A stretch of 64,000 bases of DNA from Nyssa sinensis (GCA_008638375.1 CM018032.1:54051882-54115881); one strand, 5' to 3'; counted from the stretch's first letter, positions 23,883-34,205 are shown. Numbers and translations: made by a program. The notes: generated by a model not told the origin, from the sequence alone.

Positions 23883-24698
23883 ATTGTCTATCTCTTGCAG
23901 GCCGACAGACACAGACGCCAGAATAGTGAAAATAAGATCGAATGGCTTTATTGTTTTCATACCCAAGTATGCCTTGTTGTCCCCTTGCAGTTTGTTTGTT
24001 TTTTTCCCTTGATACATTTCCTCTGTGCTACCTTGCTCTTGCTTTACCATGCTTGTTTTTGATTAGATATTAAGGGCATCTTTGGACATCAAAGTGTATT
24101 GATTTGCTCTTTTACTGCTTTGTGCAGTAATGTACCTACAAATCCATCATTCAGAATCAGACTAACAGGAGATGATAGTCATCATCACAGACAATAGTTG
24201 AAAATAAATTTGGCATCATTTCTTGAAATGGTTAATTAGTTGTACACCATCTCCTGTTTTCTTCTGTAGCCCCATTTCTCCTAATTGTTTTTCATCTTAA
24301 GTATTGTTTAAAGACAATGCATTAATTCAATTTGTACGGATGTTCAAAACATGTACAAAGAAATATAGTATGTGCCTGCCCAGAGCGCGAGTCAATATCT
24401 TATGTTAATAATATTTGTTTTGCTTTGTTTTTTTTGTTTTTCTCCCAATCATCTTTGCAGGTTTGGAATTGAAGGGCCTGTGTACTTGATGCCAAGAGGC
24501 GAGAAAGGAGGGGGAGAATGGTTGGTAGATGAGCAGCAGCAGAAGGTTAAAAAGATTGATGGTAGTGTGTGTTACGGTGTGCTTCAGACAGTTAGGATTC
24601 ACATGGAGGTTGTGGAGCCCCAGCCCAACCGGCCAAAACTCCAACTTACCCTTATCTCAAGGATGAATAACTCGCCAGCAAACAAAAAAGATATGTAA
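1..24698 (+). CDS. RRP44A: DIS3/RRP44-type exosome exoribonuclease, 3' part (17 exons visible)
   Basis: Processive 3'-5' hydrolytic exoribonuclease of the RNA exosome (RNase II/RNB family; Arabidopsis RRP44A is the closest relative I recognise). Coding exons with GT-AG borders and matching phase: 3198-3354, 5086-5326, 5547-5703, 5875-5943, 9431-9556, 9727-9779, 16762-16868, 19229-19283, 19396-19495, 20846-20957, 21977-22097, 22450-22509, 22606-22711, 22794-22889, 23743-23824, 23901-23966 and 24461-24698 (TAA 24696-24698). They start in the acidic linker (DEEDEDVHL), continue through [14 protein letters not shown] (cold-shock region), and reach the RNB metal-binding motif [14 protein letters not shown] across 5703/5875. 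Later come [19 protein letters not shown], the RNB signature [10 protein letters not shown] (22606-22711) and an S1-like end ([11 protein letters not shown]...GIEGPVYL). All aspartates of DIDDA are present and no frame break is seen, so the gene looks functional. Roughly 280 N-terminal residues (PIN domain, start of the first cold-shock domain) lie left of the window. Bases 1-6 (AACAAG|gtatgt) may be the end of the preceding exon, since a one-base overhang would complete GAG with the AG that opens the 3198 exon. Confidence 0.93.
320..1394 (+). pseudogene. LINE reverse transcriptase, 3' part, decayed
   Basis: Remnant of a plant non-LTR retrotransposon ORF2 in an intron of the exosome gene. Shifting frames read [16 protein letters not shown] residues near 395-440, then [20 protein letters not shown] (from 452) and [20 protein letters not shown]. 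At 1085-1260 comes the zinc-binding zf-RVT module ([19 protein letters not shown], then a Cys-x-x-Cys and VDHILIHC). These are the hallmark tail regions of L1-type plant LINEs. Frameshifts and stops (for example near 886 and 1200) show it is dead. Bases 560-870 are unusually G-rich for the region. It lacks its own poly-A and runs directly into a second LINE tail. Confidence 0.8.
1395..1862 (+). mobile_element. 5'-truncated LINE copy with poly-A tail
   Basis: A second zf-RVT tail follows directly: Cys-x-x-Cys near 1405, then [53 protein letters not shown] and the family's terminal [13 protein letters not shown], stop near 1774. A short 3' UTR follows (ctttttgccctttgtgccct...) and a pure A run at 1850-1862. 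This is an ordinary 5'-truncated LINE end, and its frame is the longest still open in the array. The domain repeats the one at 1195-1340, so the pair is two insertions, not one protein. Confidence 0.75.
1863..2145 (+). mobile_element. Third LINE 3' tail with poly-A
   Basis: Immediately after the first poly-A a third, shorter and more diverged tail reads [14 protein letters not shown] with the terminal [11 protein letters not shown] motif in broken frames. It is followed by a similar 3' UTR (cttgggtttgccccccttgggcacc) and another A run at about 2129-2145. The three tails give the head-to-tail look of repeated insertion at A-rich targets. Confidence 0.65.
2443..2513. repeat. Compound microsatellite (CT)n...(AT)n...(CA)n
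   Basis: Run of CT repeats (2443-2459), short AT stretch, then CA repeats (about 2487-2513), inside intron DNA. The surrounding 2150-3197 has no gene and no repeat I recognise. Confidence 0.9.
3773..4210. mobile_element. hAT-like MITE with 8-bp target duplication
   Basis: Terminal inverted repeats CTATGAAGCACGGA (3773-3786) and its near-perfect complement TCCGTGCTTCTTAG (4197-4210) bound a 438-bp AT-rich body without coding capacity. Flanks 3765-3772 and 4211-4218 are both ACTGTCGC, a perfect 8-bp target duplication typical of hAT-type transposition. The ends contain many GTGTCC and GGACAC words. A second copy lies at 48057-48663 and fragments at 45830-45928 and near 46160. Confidence 0.8.
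4853..4953. repeat. Two-copy 50-bp tandem repeat
   Basis: ATGCATATTC...TTAGTTGTTGAT occurs at 4853-4902 and again, slightly diverged, at 4903-4953, in the intron before the 5086 exon. Confidence 0.8.
6781..6870 (-). mobile_element. LINE 3' end fragment, minus orientation
   Basis: Read on the minus strand, this ends TTGTTAATATATTGACTTAC followed by TGATCAAAAAAAAAA, the 3' UTR and A tail of plant LINEs. It abuts other LINE-derived sequence on the opposite strand. Confidence 0.5.
6871..7270 (+). pseudogene. LINE ORF1/endonuclease start, decayed
   Basis: The stretch at 7093-7135 reads [14 protein letters not shown], the opening of the AP-like endonuclease domain of plant LINE ORF2, followed by GNGSLK-like residues in broken frames. 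The upstream 6821-7063 reading frame is charged and unrecognised and may be the end of ORF1 or chance. Only the first few dozen endonuclease residues survive. Confidence 0.55.
7388..7748. mobile_element. Probable TIR element interrupting LINE pieces
   Basis: About 360 bp rich in GAGCTGAGC, AGCTCGAG and GTTCATG words, with AACTGTTCATGAGC near the left end and GAACAGTTCATGTGCAACCC near the right. This word composition matches widespread non-coding plant MITEs. Exact ends and target duplication were not resolved. Confidence 0.4.
7749..8585 (+). pseudogene. LINE ORF2 tail and 3' UTR, decayed
   Basis: [15 protein letters not shown] (7810-7855) is the start of the zf-RVT region, [14 protein letters not shown] (8045-8090) its zinc-binding part, and [20 protein letters not shown] the ORF end. 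Several stops and frameshifts interrupt it. A 3' UTR with TTACTCTTTTAATAAAAG (8551-8571) follows. Confidence 0.6.
8375..8980. repeat. Two diverged direct copies of a LINE 3' end (about 355-bp period)
   Basis: GTTGATTTTTTGGATAC...GACAATGTGATTTT...ACTCTTTTAATAAAAG...ACACCTAGGTCC at about 8369-8650 recurs at about 8730-8976, including the downstream AGCATAGTAGGAAAGTATCCC versus AGCATGGTAGGAAAGTATCCC. Since bases past the UTR are included, it is a local tandem duplication rather than a second independent insertion. Confidence 0.75.
11383..11572 (-). repeat. Copia LTR, downstream copy
   Basis: On the minus strand it begins TGTTAGAGTT. The opposite edge is either the ...AATACA end at 11391 or ...TTTGACT at 11383, because the similarity to the other LTR continues to 11383. 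The purine-rich CTTTAGGGGGAG lies immediately before it on the element strand. Confidence 0.85.
11540..12838 (-). pseudogene. Copia reverse transcriptase and RNase H remnant
   Basis: [17 protein letters not shown] and [13 protein letters not shown] (12284-12703) are the RT palm with the catalytic YVDD intact. A frame change near 12290 leads to [12 protein letters not shown] and the connection region. RNase H follows ([16 protein letters not shown], then [23 protein letters not shown]), with the usual DAD-type motif reading YANW. It ends near the downstream LTR (DLYALALGG). Confidence 0.85.
13443..14406 (-). pseudogene. Copia integrase remnant
   Basis: Pre-integrase zinc finger: WHYRLGHPS and [14 protein letters not shown] (HHCC residues present). 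Core: [15 protein letters not shown] and, after a gap with a stop, [12 protein letters not shown] containing the third catalytic acid. [16 protein letters not shown] and the GKR-like GYRCYD end segment follow in another frame. The core is split over at least three frames (14068-14406, 13666-13926, 13443-13757). Confidence 0.85.
14407..14640 (-). pseudogene. Copia aspartic protease remnant
   Basis: Minus strand reads [13 protein letters not shown] around 14630-14590. The catalytic Asp-Ser-Gly (14623-14615) is kept, but the usual DSGA-(S/T)-x-H-(M/I) context is altered. It lies between the zinc knuckle and integrase, as expected in copia. Confidence 0.6.
14850..15711 (-). pseudogene. Copia gag remnant
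   Basis: Start at 15711 ([14 protein letters not shown]). Broken frames then give [30 protein letters not shown] and [20 protein letters not shown], typical of copia gag (UBN2-type). A nucleocapsid zinc knuckle near 14870-14920 keeps [11 protein letters not shown] but the first Cys codon reads Tyr, so the Cx2Cx4Hx4C site is incomplete, and a stop follows. Confidence 0.75.
16375..16386 (-). other. Copia primer-binding site
   Basis: Minus strand reads TGGTATCAAAGC, one base from the sequence complementary to the 3' end of plant initiator tRNA-Met (TGGTATCAGAGC), directly after the upstream LTR. Confidence 0.85.
16387..16583 (-). repeat. Copia LTR, upstream copy
   Basis: Direct repeat of 11383-11572, with a few extra bases (around 16528-16536) relative to it. 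Starts TGTTAGAGTT on the minus strand. Confidence 0.85.
17076..17343 (-). mobile_element. TRIM (terminal-repeat retrotransposon in miniature)
   Basis: 268-bp element with terminal direct repeats 17076-17150 (75 bp) and 17301-17343 (43 bp, missing about 32 internal bases). On the minus strand they start TGTTGAGAG and end GTGATTTAACA. The upstream repeat is followed at once by TGGTATTAGAGCC (17300-17288), a tRNA-Met-type primer-binding site with one mismatch. The 150-bp interior has no coding capacity. Flanks 17071-17075 and 17344-17348 are both AATAT, a perfect 5-bp target duplication. It lies in the 16869-19228 intron of the exosome gene. Confidence 0.85.
18287..19022. mobile_element. Non-coding TIR element
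   Basis: Left end GTTAAATAACAGTCG (about 18289) and right end CGACCACTATTTAAAT (about 19005-19021) are imperfect inverted repeats. Both ends are dense in ACCGTTAC, GATACCG and CGACCGTTA words and the body is very AT-rich. No reading frame. Target duplication not resolved. Confidence 0.55.
20488..20709. mobile_element. Stowaway-like MITE
   Basis: CCCTCTGTCCCATATTAAGA (from 20492) at the left and the complement TCTTAAATTGGGACTGAGGG (to about 20703) at the right are the Stowaway/Tc1-mariner MITE terminal signature. TA dinucleotides flank both sides. About 220 bp, non-coding, in the 19496-20845 intron. Confidence 0.85.
23849..23877. repeat. (CT)14 microsatellite as polypyrimidine tract of a 76-nt intron
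   Basis: Pure CT run inside the very short intron 23825-23900, upstream of the TTGCAG acceptor at 23895-23900. Confidence 0.9.
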
Positions 24699-25538
24699 CT
24701 TAGTTTCACTTACCATGGAAGATTTGTTTCTTTTGAGCTGCTGTGCAGAGCAATAGGGATGTCAAATGTTGTAAAACGGTTTGAATCAGTGAGGGTGTGA
24801 TGCTATAGGTTGGAACCAGATGTAAGTATATTCTTTTCTTATTTAAATTTTAATTAAATATAATTTTTTATTTATCAGCTTGAACTTTCTCATTTTTCAA
24901 AAACTTGCCAATTTTTTAAATCTTCTTATATTGGCAGTCGCTTCCTGTACTATATTTATTTTATTATAAAGTTTCCTTTTACCCATTAGAGAAAAAATGG
25001 TTTCAAGACACTGGCCAATGCTGAGATTAGATTGTGGGAGGATTGGGATGTAGTACAGAACGATATGTAATATGTTTATGTATTACGTAAAATTATATTT
25101 ATGCTTAAGAGAGAGAAGCTTTCATCCATGAGGTTGAAAAACCTTTATTATTGTTCCAAAGGAGGTCATGGGTTTCAGTTTAACTCCTTCGTACGTAAGT
25201 TCTCTGAGTATAATTTTCATTTAGTCTTGGGTTATGCTGAGTTGAATTATTTGTACAAGATTTATATTTGAGAGACTTTTGCTTATATTTTTATGTGTTG
25301 TTAGATAATACAGTTACTATACTGTTCAATTAATTGTAAGTTTTATTAAAGAAAAGAAAAGAGGTTGAACCCTTATTACCAACTCAAAACGCTACTTGAT
25401 CAAAACCAATCTTCAGTTGATGGGGTTCTTGGATTTGCCGAACAGCACCTTAAGTAGATGACCCACTCTCAACTAATCAAAAGTCAATTGTCTTATATTG
25501 GTGTAATACATATGCTAACTTCAAATATTAGAAATATC

Positions 25539-25542
<4 letters not shown>

Positions 25543-25584
<42 letters not shown>
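25543..25584. repeat. (GT)n(AT)n microsatellite
   Basis: TG repeats followed by TA repeats in the 24699-26104 space between two convergent genes. The rest of that space shows no gene. The frame at 25759-26097 has no family resemblance. Confidence 0.9.
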
Positions 25585-26104
25585 AATCTTTTAGAAGAAA
25601 TAAGTGATGAATTATTTTAAAAAATAGTTTAATTATTTTTATATAGAATGAAGAAATAAAAAAGGGAATGAGAAGCTAACAACATTCCAACAAACCCCAA
25701 AAAATCATGTCACACGAAGAGGCATATCCACAGCTCCCTTAGATTATGGAAGCCCCATGTGCTTAGTGCTAACCTGACAACCCCTATCTTTGGTCTCCTA
25801 CACCTACTGACCCATATCTCAATTCTCACCCCCTACCCATTACACTTGTGCCCAACATATCTTGAAAATTTCCACACACGAGTCCTCCCTCCCCCTTCTC
25901 TCTTATGCTTTTTAATTTATGGAAAACCTCCTAACCAACTCTCAAAAAGCTATATAATAACCCAACATGGCCTAAAGCAACTTAGCTCACACGTAATATA
26001 TGTACGCAATATATGTTTTGCATGCAGCATGTATGTTTTGCGTTCTTCAATTTTTTTGGTCACTTACAATGTGCTTTATTATTTTCAACTAAATTGAGGA
26101 CCAT

Positions 26105-29100
26105 TCAGAACAAGATGGACAAGTAGACTGTCGACCAAACAGTGAGTGCAGGGGCTGCACACAGGTAAGTCCACAGCATGAGGATCGAGCACTCTTCTTG
26201 CCCTACATCAAACAGTTGGGCAATGGTACCTGTATCATCATTCATAGTTAGTTTCATCGAATAAAAGGAAAGAAACATATACATACATATATATATATAT
26301 ATGTATGTATGTATGTAAAGCAACAAGACTGCAAGGGAGAGATTGCTCACTTATATTCATGGCAGGTGGCAATGTATACTGAACCATGAGCATAAAGTGG
26401 TACAATGGGTCGGAAGGAAGGAAGCCAAACTTGGTGGCTGCTTGAATAACGCCAATTCCGATAGTGGGAAGTATAATGTATCGCACACAAAGGGTTGCAA
26501 TGATCACCAATGGTTTTATTCTGGCTTTGCCTATACCTGTTCCAGTTCCAACACACAGTTATGATTTGTTACTATATATATATAGTTTTCCCACTATGTT
26601 TTAGTATTGAATAGGGGGACATTAAGAGTTTTTTTTTACCTGTGAGGTTGCCTCCAAGTATAAGGGTAATGCAAGGTATTGTTCCATCCCTGCAGAGTAA
26701 GTACTCTCTTCTCAGTTTACTCAAAATGAAACTCCAGATGAGATCATTTTTTTTTTTCAATTTTTTTTATGATAAGCGACTGGAGGAACCAGGGAAAAAA
26801 AATTTGGAGAGGGTTAAAAAATTTTAGTGGAAAAAATTTGGAGTAAAAAATGAGAGAAATGATGAAATTCTAAAATATTTTAGTAAAAAAACTTTAGGCT
26901 GAGCCAAAATTTTGATGTGAGAAATGACGAGATTTAATAAGTAAAGATTGAATTGAGCCAAAATTTTAAGACGAGCTCAAATCTGGGGTAGCCTACTAAC
27001 ACTTTCGCCCTTGGATGAATGACTTATCAAAAAGAATTTTCAATACGCAACCCCAATTCCAAGAATCACATATTGGGTAAGACGAGGACTCTAAGTATAG
27101 ACCTTATGGGGGACATATCAGGTATAATGCTGAAATTTTGTTTCACAAAGTTTTATATAATTCTAAACAAGTTACATATTACAATGATGGTTGAGAGTTG
27201 AATGAAAGTTTTTCAATTGATTTATCATCTATCAGAAAAAAGGAGCATATTCAATCAGTAATTAATCACAAAAATGTAAATGATACATACCCAAGTACTT
27301 TGGCAGAGTCTTGGATCACTCTCAAAGGAGCAGTGTCTCCAATTACAAGGTTTTTCAGCCATGGAGTTGCCCCAAATATGAATCCCACAATCTGATAATA
27401 TATAGAAAATCATATTTTGTCATTTACATTTGCAATAATGGATATAGTAAAATCTATAGACTCATATTAAGCACATAAATTAAGGTGAAAATTATTGAGA
27501 GAACTTACTGCACCAACGGTTGGAGGTTCCAATAACAGCTCCAAAATTGGGTGGAAAATAGCATTCAATTTACCCTGGATGGATGCAGGTTCCATCCCCA
27601 GCTTGCTGGTAGACACTAGGGATACAATCTTCAAACAAGGAAATTTGAAGATTTCAAGAAATAATTAGGGGTGTTGATTTTTTTTTCCCCTCTGATTAAT
27701 GATTCTACTATGTAGGAAATTTAAACAAAGGTGTTAAATTATCAATTCATCTAAAACCTTAAGTTGTTCATGTGTGGTCAGATTAAGTCAACACGTACAT
27801 CAATTTATATTATGACACGGTGAGATTTGAATCTATGGCTTTTTATATGTTTTGATACCATGTTAAATTACTAATTTATCTAAAAGTTCAAGTTATTAGA
27901 TAGGATGTAACTTTAACATTAAAGTAAATTATATTGACCTCTTCTGAGTTTTTTGATAATTACACTGACCTTTAGATTTCTGAAATTAGACTAATCTCTC
28001 CTAATTTTACTGACAAGCTAGAAATACCCCACCTAATCAATTTCTTTTTTCAAAATGATAGAACTGCAACTTTTGTATTTTTCTTTTTGTATCTTTTCAA
28101 ATTTGACCAATTCTTTTTAAGTTTTTTCATATAAAAATAAATTTAAGGTAGATAACTTATATTCATTTTATATAAAAAAAAATTTAAGGTTTTAATCAAT
28201 ATATATATTTGAAAATTGAAAAAAAAAATCAAAAAAATAAAATAAAATGAGCGATTTTGTCATTTTGAAGAAAAAAATTAATTTGAGAGAGTTTTTGTAA
28301 TTTATCAATAAAAGTAGGAAATACTAATGTAATTAGTCAAAAATCTCAAGAGAAATCAGTATAATTTATCCTTAATAATTATATATTCTCTAACAAAAGG
28401 AGACTTACAGCCTGATTTTCTGCATCCTCTCCCGCGGATTTAATTGATGAGGAGAGTGTTGTGACATGCTTTTTAAATTCTCCCTCAAGAAGATGAGTTT
28501 TCCCATTAGCATTTAAATCCTTGTTGGGCATCTTTGAGACATCCTCAGTTGCTTTAAGTGCTTTGTATTTCAGGGCAGAACTCCTCATTACTAGGTAAGT
28601 GGATGTCCAAATGTAGAAAAAACCAAGCTGCCAAAAATAAGAAAAAAAACAACAGATCACACTGCAAAGAAACTTTTGAATGATATAGGAATAATGAAAC
28701 TTGAAATAGGAATAACAAGCTGACACAGCACCGAACGTGAAGGAATTGAGTACTGTCGCGATGAACTATGTGTTAGGAATATAACTACCTAACCAGGATC
28801 GATGAGTATCTGCTGACATTGGGTCACTGGATCGTTTTAAATATATTCAGAGGATGAAGACAGAATTAGATTCCAGGATCAGTGGATGTTCTGTTCTGTC
28901 ATTGTTTTGCATTGAATTTGAATCATATGTCAAATCATCAGTCTTGAAACAATACAGACTGTCAGCAACAACTCCCACAGAAAAATGGATTTACAGAACC
29001 AGTTGATGTTTATTACTGTAAGATTGAAGCATGCAAGATTGGCTTACCGCCATGGAGAAAGAAGCGTAAGAGAGTCCGGTGGATTCGCAGATATTATGAT

Positions 29101-30111
29101 TGCCGAAGGGGCTGCCATCCTCCTTGCAGATTGCAGGAATAAATATAACAAAAATGTTTCCCATGTTTCCTATTTAACAAACATTACAAATTCAAATTCA
29201 GTTCAAATTTATATCCCTGAATGCAGAGAATTAGAGAGCCGGAAGATGCCAACTCTGATAATTTTTACCTGCTGAGCATGTAGCAATGACCAGGCCTTCA
29301 AGATGTGGCTCAAGTTTCAGTACTTTCACTAATATCCATCCTAGGATTCCTCCAATTAGAAAGATTAACCCAATGTTAACAGGCATATACCACCTGAAGA
29401 AGAGACGGAAAAAGTTAATGGTACTTTGACGTAGAACAAATGACGCCTTTGATTTTATAGATTAATGAAAGCATTTCAACGCTCGTTCAAAGAGTGAATC
29501 AATAATGACCTGAATATGACTCGAGATAAAATTTTCTTGACCGTTTATTTGGGGTTTTCAATTTTCTAATTGTGTTCGGATTAGTATTAGTAGTTTCTCA
29601 TTTCGTAACTATAAGAAATTAATAGTTTTGCAATTATACTAATAGAAGAAATTAGTAGCCAATTTTGACATGTTTAATTGGATTTTTCGGTTTCCTAAGT
29701 GTCAATTTCCCCCAAACCAACCAAACTTAGCATTTAATTTATCAGAATTTATTTGCAAGATAAAAATTCTGACCAAACATTTAAAAAAATCTTAAAATTT
29801 TATAACAGTAAGCATTTCTTTAAATTTTTGTTTGTACATTACAAAGAAACAAAAAAAAAAAAATGGAACTTTCCAAGCTAAATAAGTATAAGTTTTTTGC
29901 TTTAAATTTTGCAATATAAACTAATCGAACCTAGCTAGTATTAATTTTAAATGTTTTGTAATTTTACCATTTTGGGTACTTTTTAACATAATTAATTTAA
30001 AAGGAAACAGAAAGGATATTCATTTGTGCACCAGACCTCAAAGTTTGCCTCTTGCCCTACCTAATGACCCTGCATCACCTATTGCCTTCAAGAACTATAT
30101 ATTTATATGAA

Positions 30112-30153
<42 letters not shown>

Positions 30154-31014
30154 TATTTTTAAATGAGACACATCTTCCTTAGATCAATCTTATTACTTTA
30201 TAAACCTTTGTTTTGCTGATGAAAGGAAGGAGACACATCAAAAGGAAGCTCAAAGAAACATCACTAGCACTATAAGTATCTCACCATGTGATGATGTCTT
30301 GGAGGGTGACAGTGTCTGCCAGACTTGCAAACAAGAGCGCTGGAGTAAACACCATGAACACAATCTGAAAAACACATTAAAAATTCTTAATTACACCTAC
30401 ATTCATGAATGATGAACATGAAGGGGAAAAAAGTTCAATGAGAAGGTTTCATGGTGGTACTGCCGTTCAAAATTCTTACATGGATTTCACAAAATACTCA
30501 AATCAGAGTGTGATATCATCTGATAAGACCTTCCTACCAAAGTTTTTCTCGCTCAAAGAGTAGCATTGTGAAGGGGAAGGTTTTGGTAGTGGGGGAGTCT
30601 AGCAGTCTCATTCCCAAACTACTTTTCTTATCTAGAATTATAGATCAAATGTTTACTTTTCAAAAAATTTATATTTCTAAGTATGGTCTTGGATCGAGGT
30701 CTTCTCCAAAACTTATTTTCAGAAAAATGTTAGACAAAATATACAATTCTGAAAAGGCACATTGATGGTTCTTCTGTTTGAAAGTAATATATATATAGAA
30801 GTTGAATTAGTCTTTCATTCTGCATGAAAATTGTATGTGGTTTGATCCATATAAATGAAACATAGATGTGGGACTTTACCTTGTTCAGGGACCTTCTTGC
30901 ATCAGTCTGAAGAAGACCGAGATAATCAGTTGCCATGAGAGCTCCTAATATGGTGATTATGAGCACCTGCACCATTGACATAGAAGCCACCTCAAGGACT
31001 GTCCAGAAACCCAT
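26105..31014 (-). CDS. PIN-LIKES (PILS) auxin efflux carrier family protein, complete
   Basis: Membrane transport protein of the PILS family, which in Arabidopsis sits in the ER membrane and limits nuclear auxin signalling by intracellular auxin sequestration. Exons on the minus strand, all phase-consistent with GT-AG introns: 31014-30880 (ATG at 31014), 30364-30285, 29393-29269, 29169-29048, 28627-28409, 27628-27509, 27391-27291, 26689-26640, 26536-26351 and 26229-26105 (TGA). They give 1263 nt, 420 residues, normal for the family. The N-terminus MGFWTVLEVASMSMVQVLII opens the first membrane span. IVFMVFTPALLFASLADTVT, WWYMPVNIG, ATCSAGNMGN and SFSMALGFFYIWTSTY follow, typical of the first five spans. 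A hydrophilic loop (about residues 165-230, exon 28409-28627) is the variable central loop. The second half carries GDTAPLRVIQDSAKVLGDG, VRYIILPTIGIGVI, TLPPAMNIS and QEECSILMLWTYL. Most like the PILS3/PILS7 group, but I cannot pick the member. It is convergent with the exosome gene. Introns include TRIM-like and MITE sequence. Confidence 0.93.
27732..27920 (-). mobile_element. Degenerate TRIM-like element in a PILS intron
   Basis: TGTTAAATTATCAATTCATC (27732) and TGTTAAATTACTAATTTATC (27861) are direct repeats of the terminal repeat type seen at 17076. The second is preceded by TTTGATACCA, the complement of a primer-binding site. The outer end of the second repeat (TTTAACATT) is near 27920. 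Confidence 0.5.
27921..28371. mobile_element. 'AAATTACACTGA' TIR repeat, copy 1
   Basis: Left end AAGTAAATTATATTGACCTC and right end AATCAGTATAATTTATCCTT are inverted relatives. Internal words GATAATTACACTGACCT, ACTGACAAGCTAGAAATACCCC and GTCATTTTGAAGAAAA recur in the other copies. Lies in the PILS intron 27629-28408. Confidence 0.65.
30115..30153. repeat. (CA)n(TA)n microsatellite
   Basis: In the PILS intron between exons 30285-30364 and 29269-29393. Confidence 0.9.
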
Positions 31015-33377
31015 CTCTTTTACTCTTTGTTCTGAAACCTCTCCTTGAAGCTTTGCTTCTGTTTACACTGTATTCAAATAATGGTATTGTGTATATGTAC
31101 TTTCAATCTCTGAGTCCACACACACGTACTCTTAATAGAAGAGAAGGAAAAACCTGGGAAGCAACACAAGGCAGAGACAAAACGAATCAGTGATATCAAA
31201 ACAAATTCAGTAAGGTAGAATTATAACACAAAAAGGTTACAAAATAGCAACTGTTCATATGATTATCCTTTTATATTTTAGTATTTTTAAGGGGACATGT
31301 AGGTAGTGCATTCACTTTAATGTTGAAAGGTACCGCTAAATATAGTTTAAAAAAGAAGAAGTGGATCAACGTGAATTATCACGATTTTCAGCCTAACACA
31401 TCAAGATGAGATGGTTAAAACTTTTCTGTTTTACATGACATGCCAAAATTCGAGTCCCTATGTTGCACACACACTTAAAATAGTTCCTCCGCTCCCATCG
31501 ATGTGCTAAAAAAAAAAAAAAGAAAGAAAGAAAAAACCAAGCCTAACACTAATCTTATTAATTTTAATAGTCTCTCACTGTATTTATGACAAAATTATCC
31601 AGATCACGTTGGAAATAATTTTTTATTTTTGATACAACGATGAAAAGTGAGAATCGAACTCATACCAATTATATGAAAAGTAAATACTTACATCACTCAG
31701 ATATGATTTCAATTCTGACGTTGGAAATAACTTTTGCACTGCAAATATAGGACATGTCACAAACACTTATTTTTTTAAGATTTTAAAATTCAATAACTTA
31801 TAATATATGAATTTGTTTTCAATAAAATTTATATATTTTGATTTTAAAAATTGAGATCTATAAAAAAATATGTATTGTATATGAAATTTTGTATTAAAAA
31901 AAATTACTTTTGCAAACAAAGAAATTTCACTATTTTGCTGAAAAATAAGAAAACACAAAGTTAAGGCTAAAAATGGTATTTTTTTTTTTAAAAAAAAAAA
32001 TAAAATTAAAGTTGCAGATCACCTTTGATGATTTGAATTGGCTAGATCTTGAAATAGTACCTGAAATTCATATAAGTTTTACAACCTTATTTTAGTAAAT
32101 AAAATCATTCTATCATTCTTTTTAATTTTTTGGTGGGTATATATTGTTCAAAATATTATCTATACAAGAATGAGTATTCCTCAAATATGTTTTTTAACAA
32201 CCATGTAATAGATATGTAATATTGAATTTTTTACTGTAAGAAATTTGACATAGAAATTTTGGTGTTTCAACAATAGTTTCCTACATTCAACACTGAACTT
32301 TCCCTGATAAAAAGGTTATGTAAAATTTTACTATGTCAAGAAATATTTCTTACTTGGAGAAATAGAGAGATTTTTTTTGTTTCTTAAACAATAAAATTTA
32401 GATAAAAAATTTTGAAAATAATTTTAATTATAGAAATAGAGAAATTTCCCAATTAGACAAACAAAAAATCTCTCCATTTTCTCAACAATGAAATTTGAAT
32501 AAAAAGATTTATAACAATAATTTTTGAAACATACAAATAGTGAAATTTCTCTGTTTGTTTATCAACGAGTTTCTTTTGATTTGAAATTGAAAATGAAAAA
32601 TTTACACAAAACAAAAAATTCAAATAGTACACCGAGAAGAAAATGAATTTTCCTTTCAAAATTCGACTTAGCATCTCCAATGAAGTATTGTTGAATACTT
32701 CTCTTACAGCATTGCTCAACTTATCATGTTTGTGATTGTCAAGGTAAACCCTTTTTAGTTTGTTTATTTTAATTGAACAATGCTTAGCTCTAAATCATAT
32801 ACATGTCACAATCTTAATGTGTCACGCATGCAATCACATACATATCATATGAATATTTAGTTTTAAGTAAAAGCACATATATATTGCATATGTGATAAAT
32901 TGTGATTAAAACACGTATCCGAATATGATAAAGTTCTTCTTATCAAGTTTAGAGTTAAGTATTATACTTTTTAATTTATATTATTCCACAACTTGATTTC
33001 TTATGATTATTTTAAAATTTTTTTTGTTAAATATTATTCACAAAAAATGAAAGGAGATGAATTGCGTGAATTTTGTAAAATTGACCATTTTTGACAATTA
33101 ATATTTTTATTATTTAATAATCATTAAATTTTTCAAAAACCATGTGAACATATCTGTTCAACAAATCATTTGATATATTACAAGTCATTCAAATGTGTGT
33201 TGTTCTTGTCTTGCAAACCTCTTTTGTTTTGTGGGAGACCAAGAAGGATAAAGTGGGACTCTTGTTTAGATAAAATAATTGAGAAGAAGAGAGATAGATA
33301 AGATTCATGAACCAACTGATTCAACAAATTTAGAAGAACAAAGATAATGACTATCCAGCTTCATCTATTTAGATAAG

Positions 33378-33435
<58 letters not shown>

Positions 33436-34040
33436 ATCAATGTTCTATTCAAGTGATGTTTTTGAAGTAGGGGGTATGAGTTTGATTCTTACTCTCCTAT
33501 TATTGTATAAAAAAAAAAGAAGCAAACAGTTATGTGAACATGTAAAAGTAAGTATAATATTACTAAAATAAATATAAGTTACTGACAATTTATTAAATGT
33601 GTCTTTGGTCTCAAAAAAATTTAAAAGTTATGGGGCCTTTGGAGTTAAATTGTTTTGGCTTGAAGCTTATTTTACAAAAATTTATTTTGAGAGACTTTTC
33701 AATAATTAACTCTTTTAAAATAAAAATATAAAATTTCTCTACTAATTTTTTAAAAAATAGTCGTAAACATCACCAAATTAATAAAAATAAGTAACTAAAT
33801 CTCATATATCAAGCATTTCTGAATGTTAAAAATCCTTATTTTTAAATTTAAATAATAACTTAAATATATCATAGCAAAGTAATTTAAATGGAGGATAACA
33901 ACGAATCTGACAGAAGCTTTGATTAGAAAAGGCCAAAACATTATTTCCTAATTTTATTTTACCAATACTATATTTTTCAAAATTATATATAAATTCTTAT
34001 CTTAAATAATATGGTATTGATGTGTCACTGATAATACTTT
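31015..34040. other. Intergenic region upstream of the PILS gene, no gene seen
   Basis: AT-rich DNA that must hold the PILS promoter and 5' UTR within its first part. I could not place a transcription start. The reading frames here are short, lysine/phenylalanine-rich products of A/T runs. Confidence 0.6.
33380..33432. repeat. Long (AG)n microsatellite
   Basis: About 53 bases of uninterrupted AG, the longest dinucleotide run of this type in the window. Confidence 0.95.
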
Positions 34041-34205
34041 AAAGGGTAAATTATATTGACTTTTTTTAAGTTTTATAACAATTACGTTGATATCTTCTCA
34101 GGTTTATGAAATTACACTGAGCTCTTCTACTTTACAAAATAATTTATTGATATTTCTTTCCTGTCATTTTTTCTTTCTTCAAAATGATGAAACTACCCTT
34201 TTGAT
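34041..34205. mobile_element. 'AAATTACACTGA' TIR repeat, copy 2 (truncated)
   Basis: AAGGGTAAATTATATTGACT, GAAATTACACTGAGCTC and TTCAAAATGATGAAACTACC follow in the family order; the right half is absent or unrecognisable. Confidence 0.55.

Noticed and set aside
25759..26097. 112-residue plus-strand frame between the convergent genes
   Set aside because: No family resemblance, no introns or start context, composition like random AT-rich DNA.
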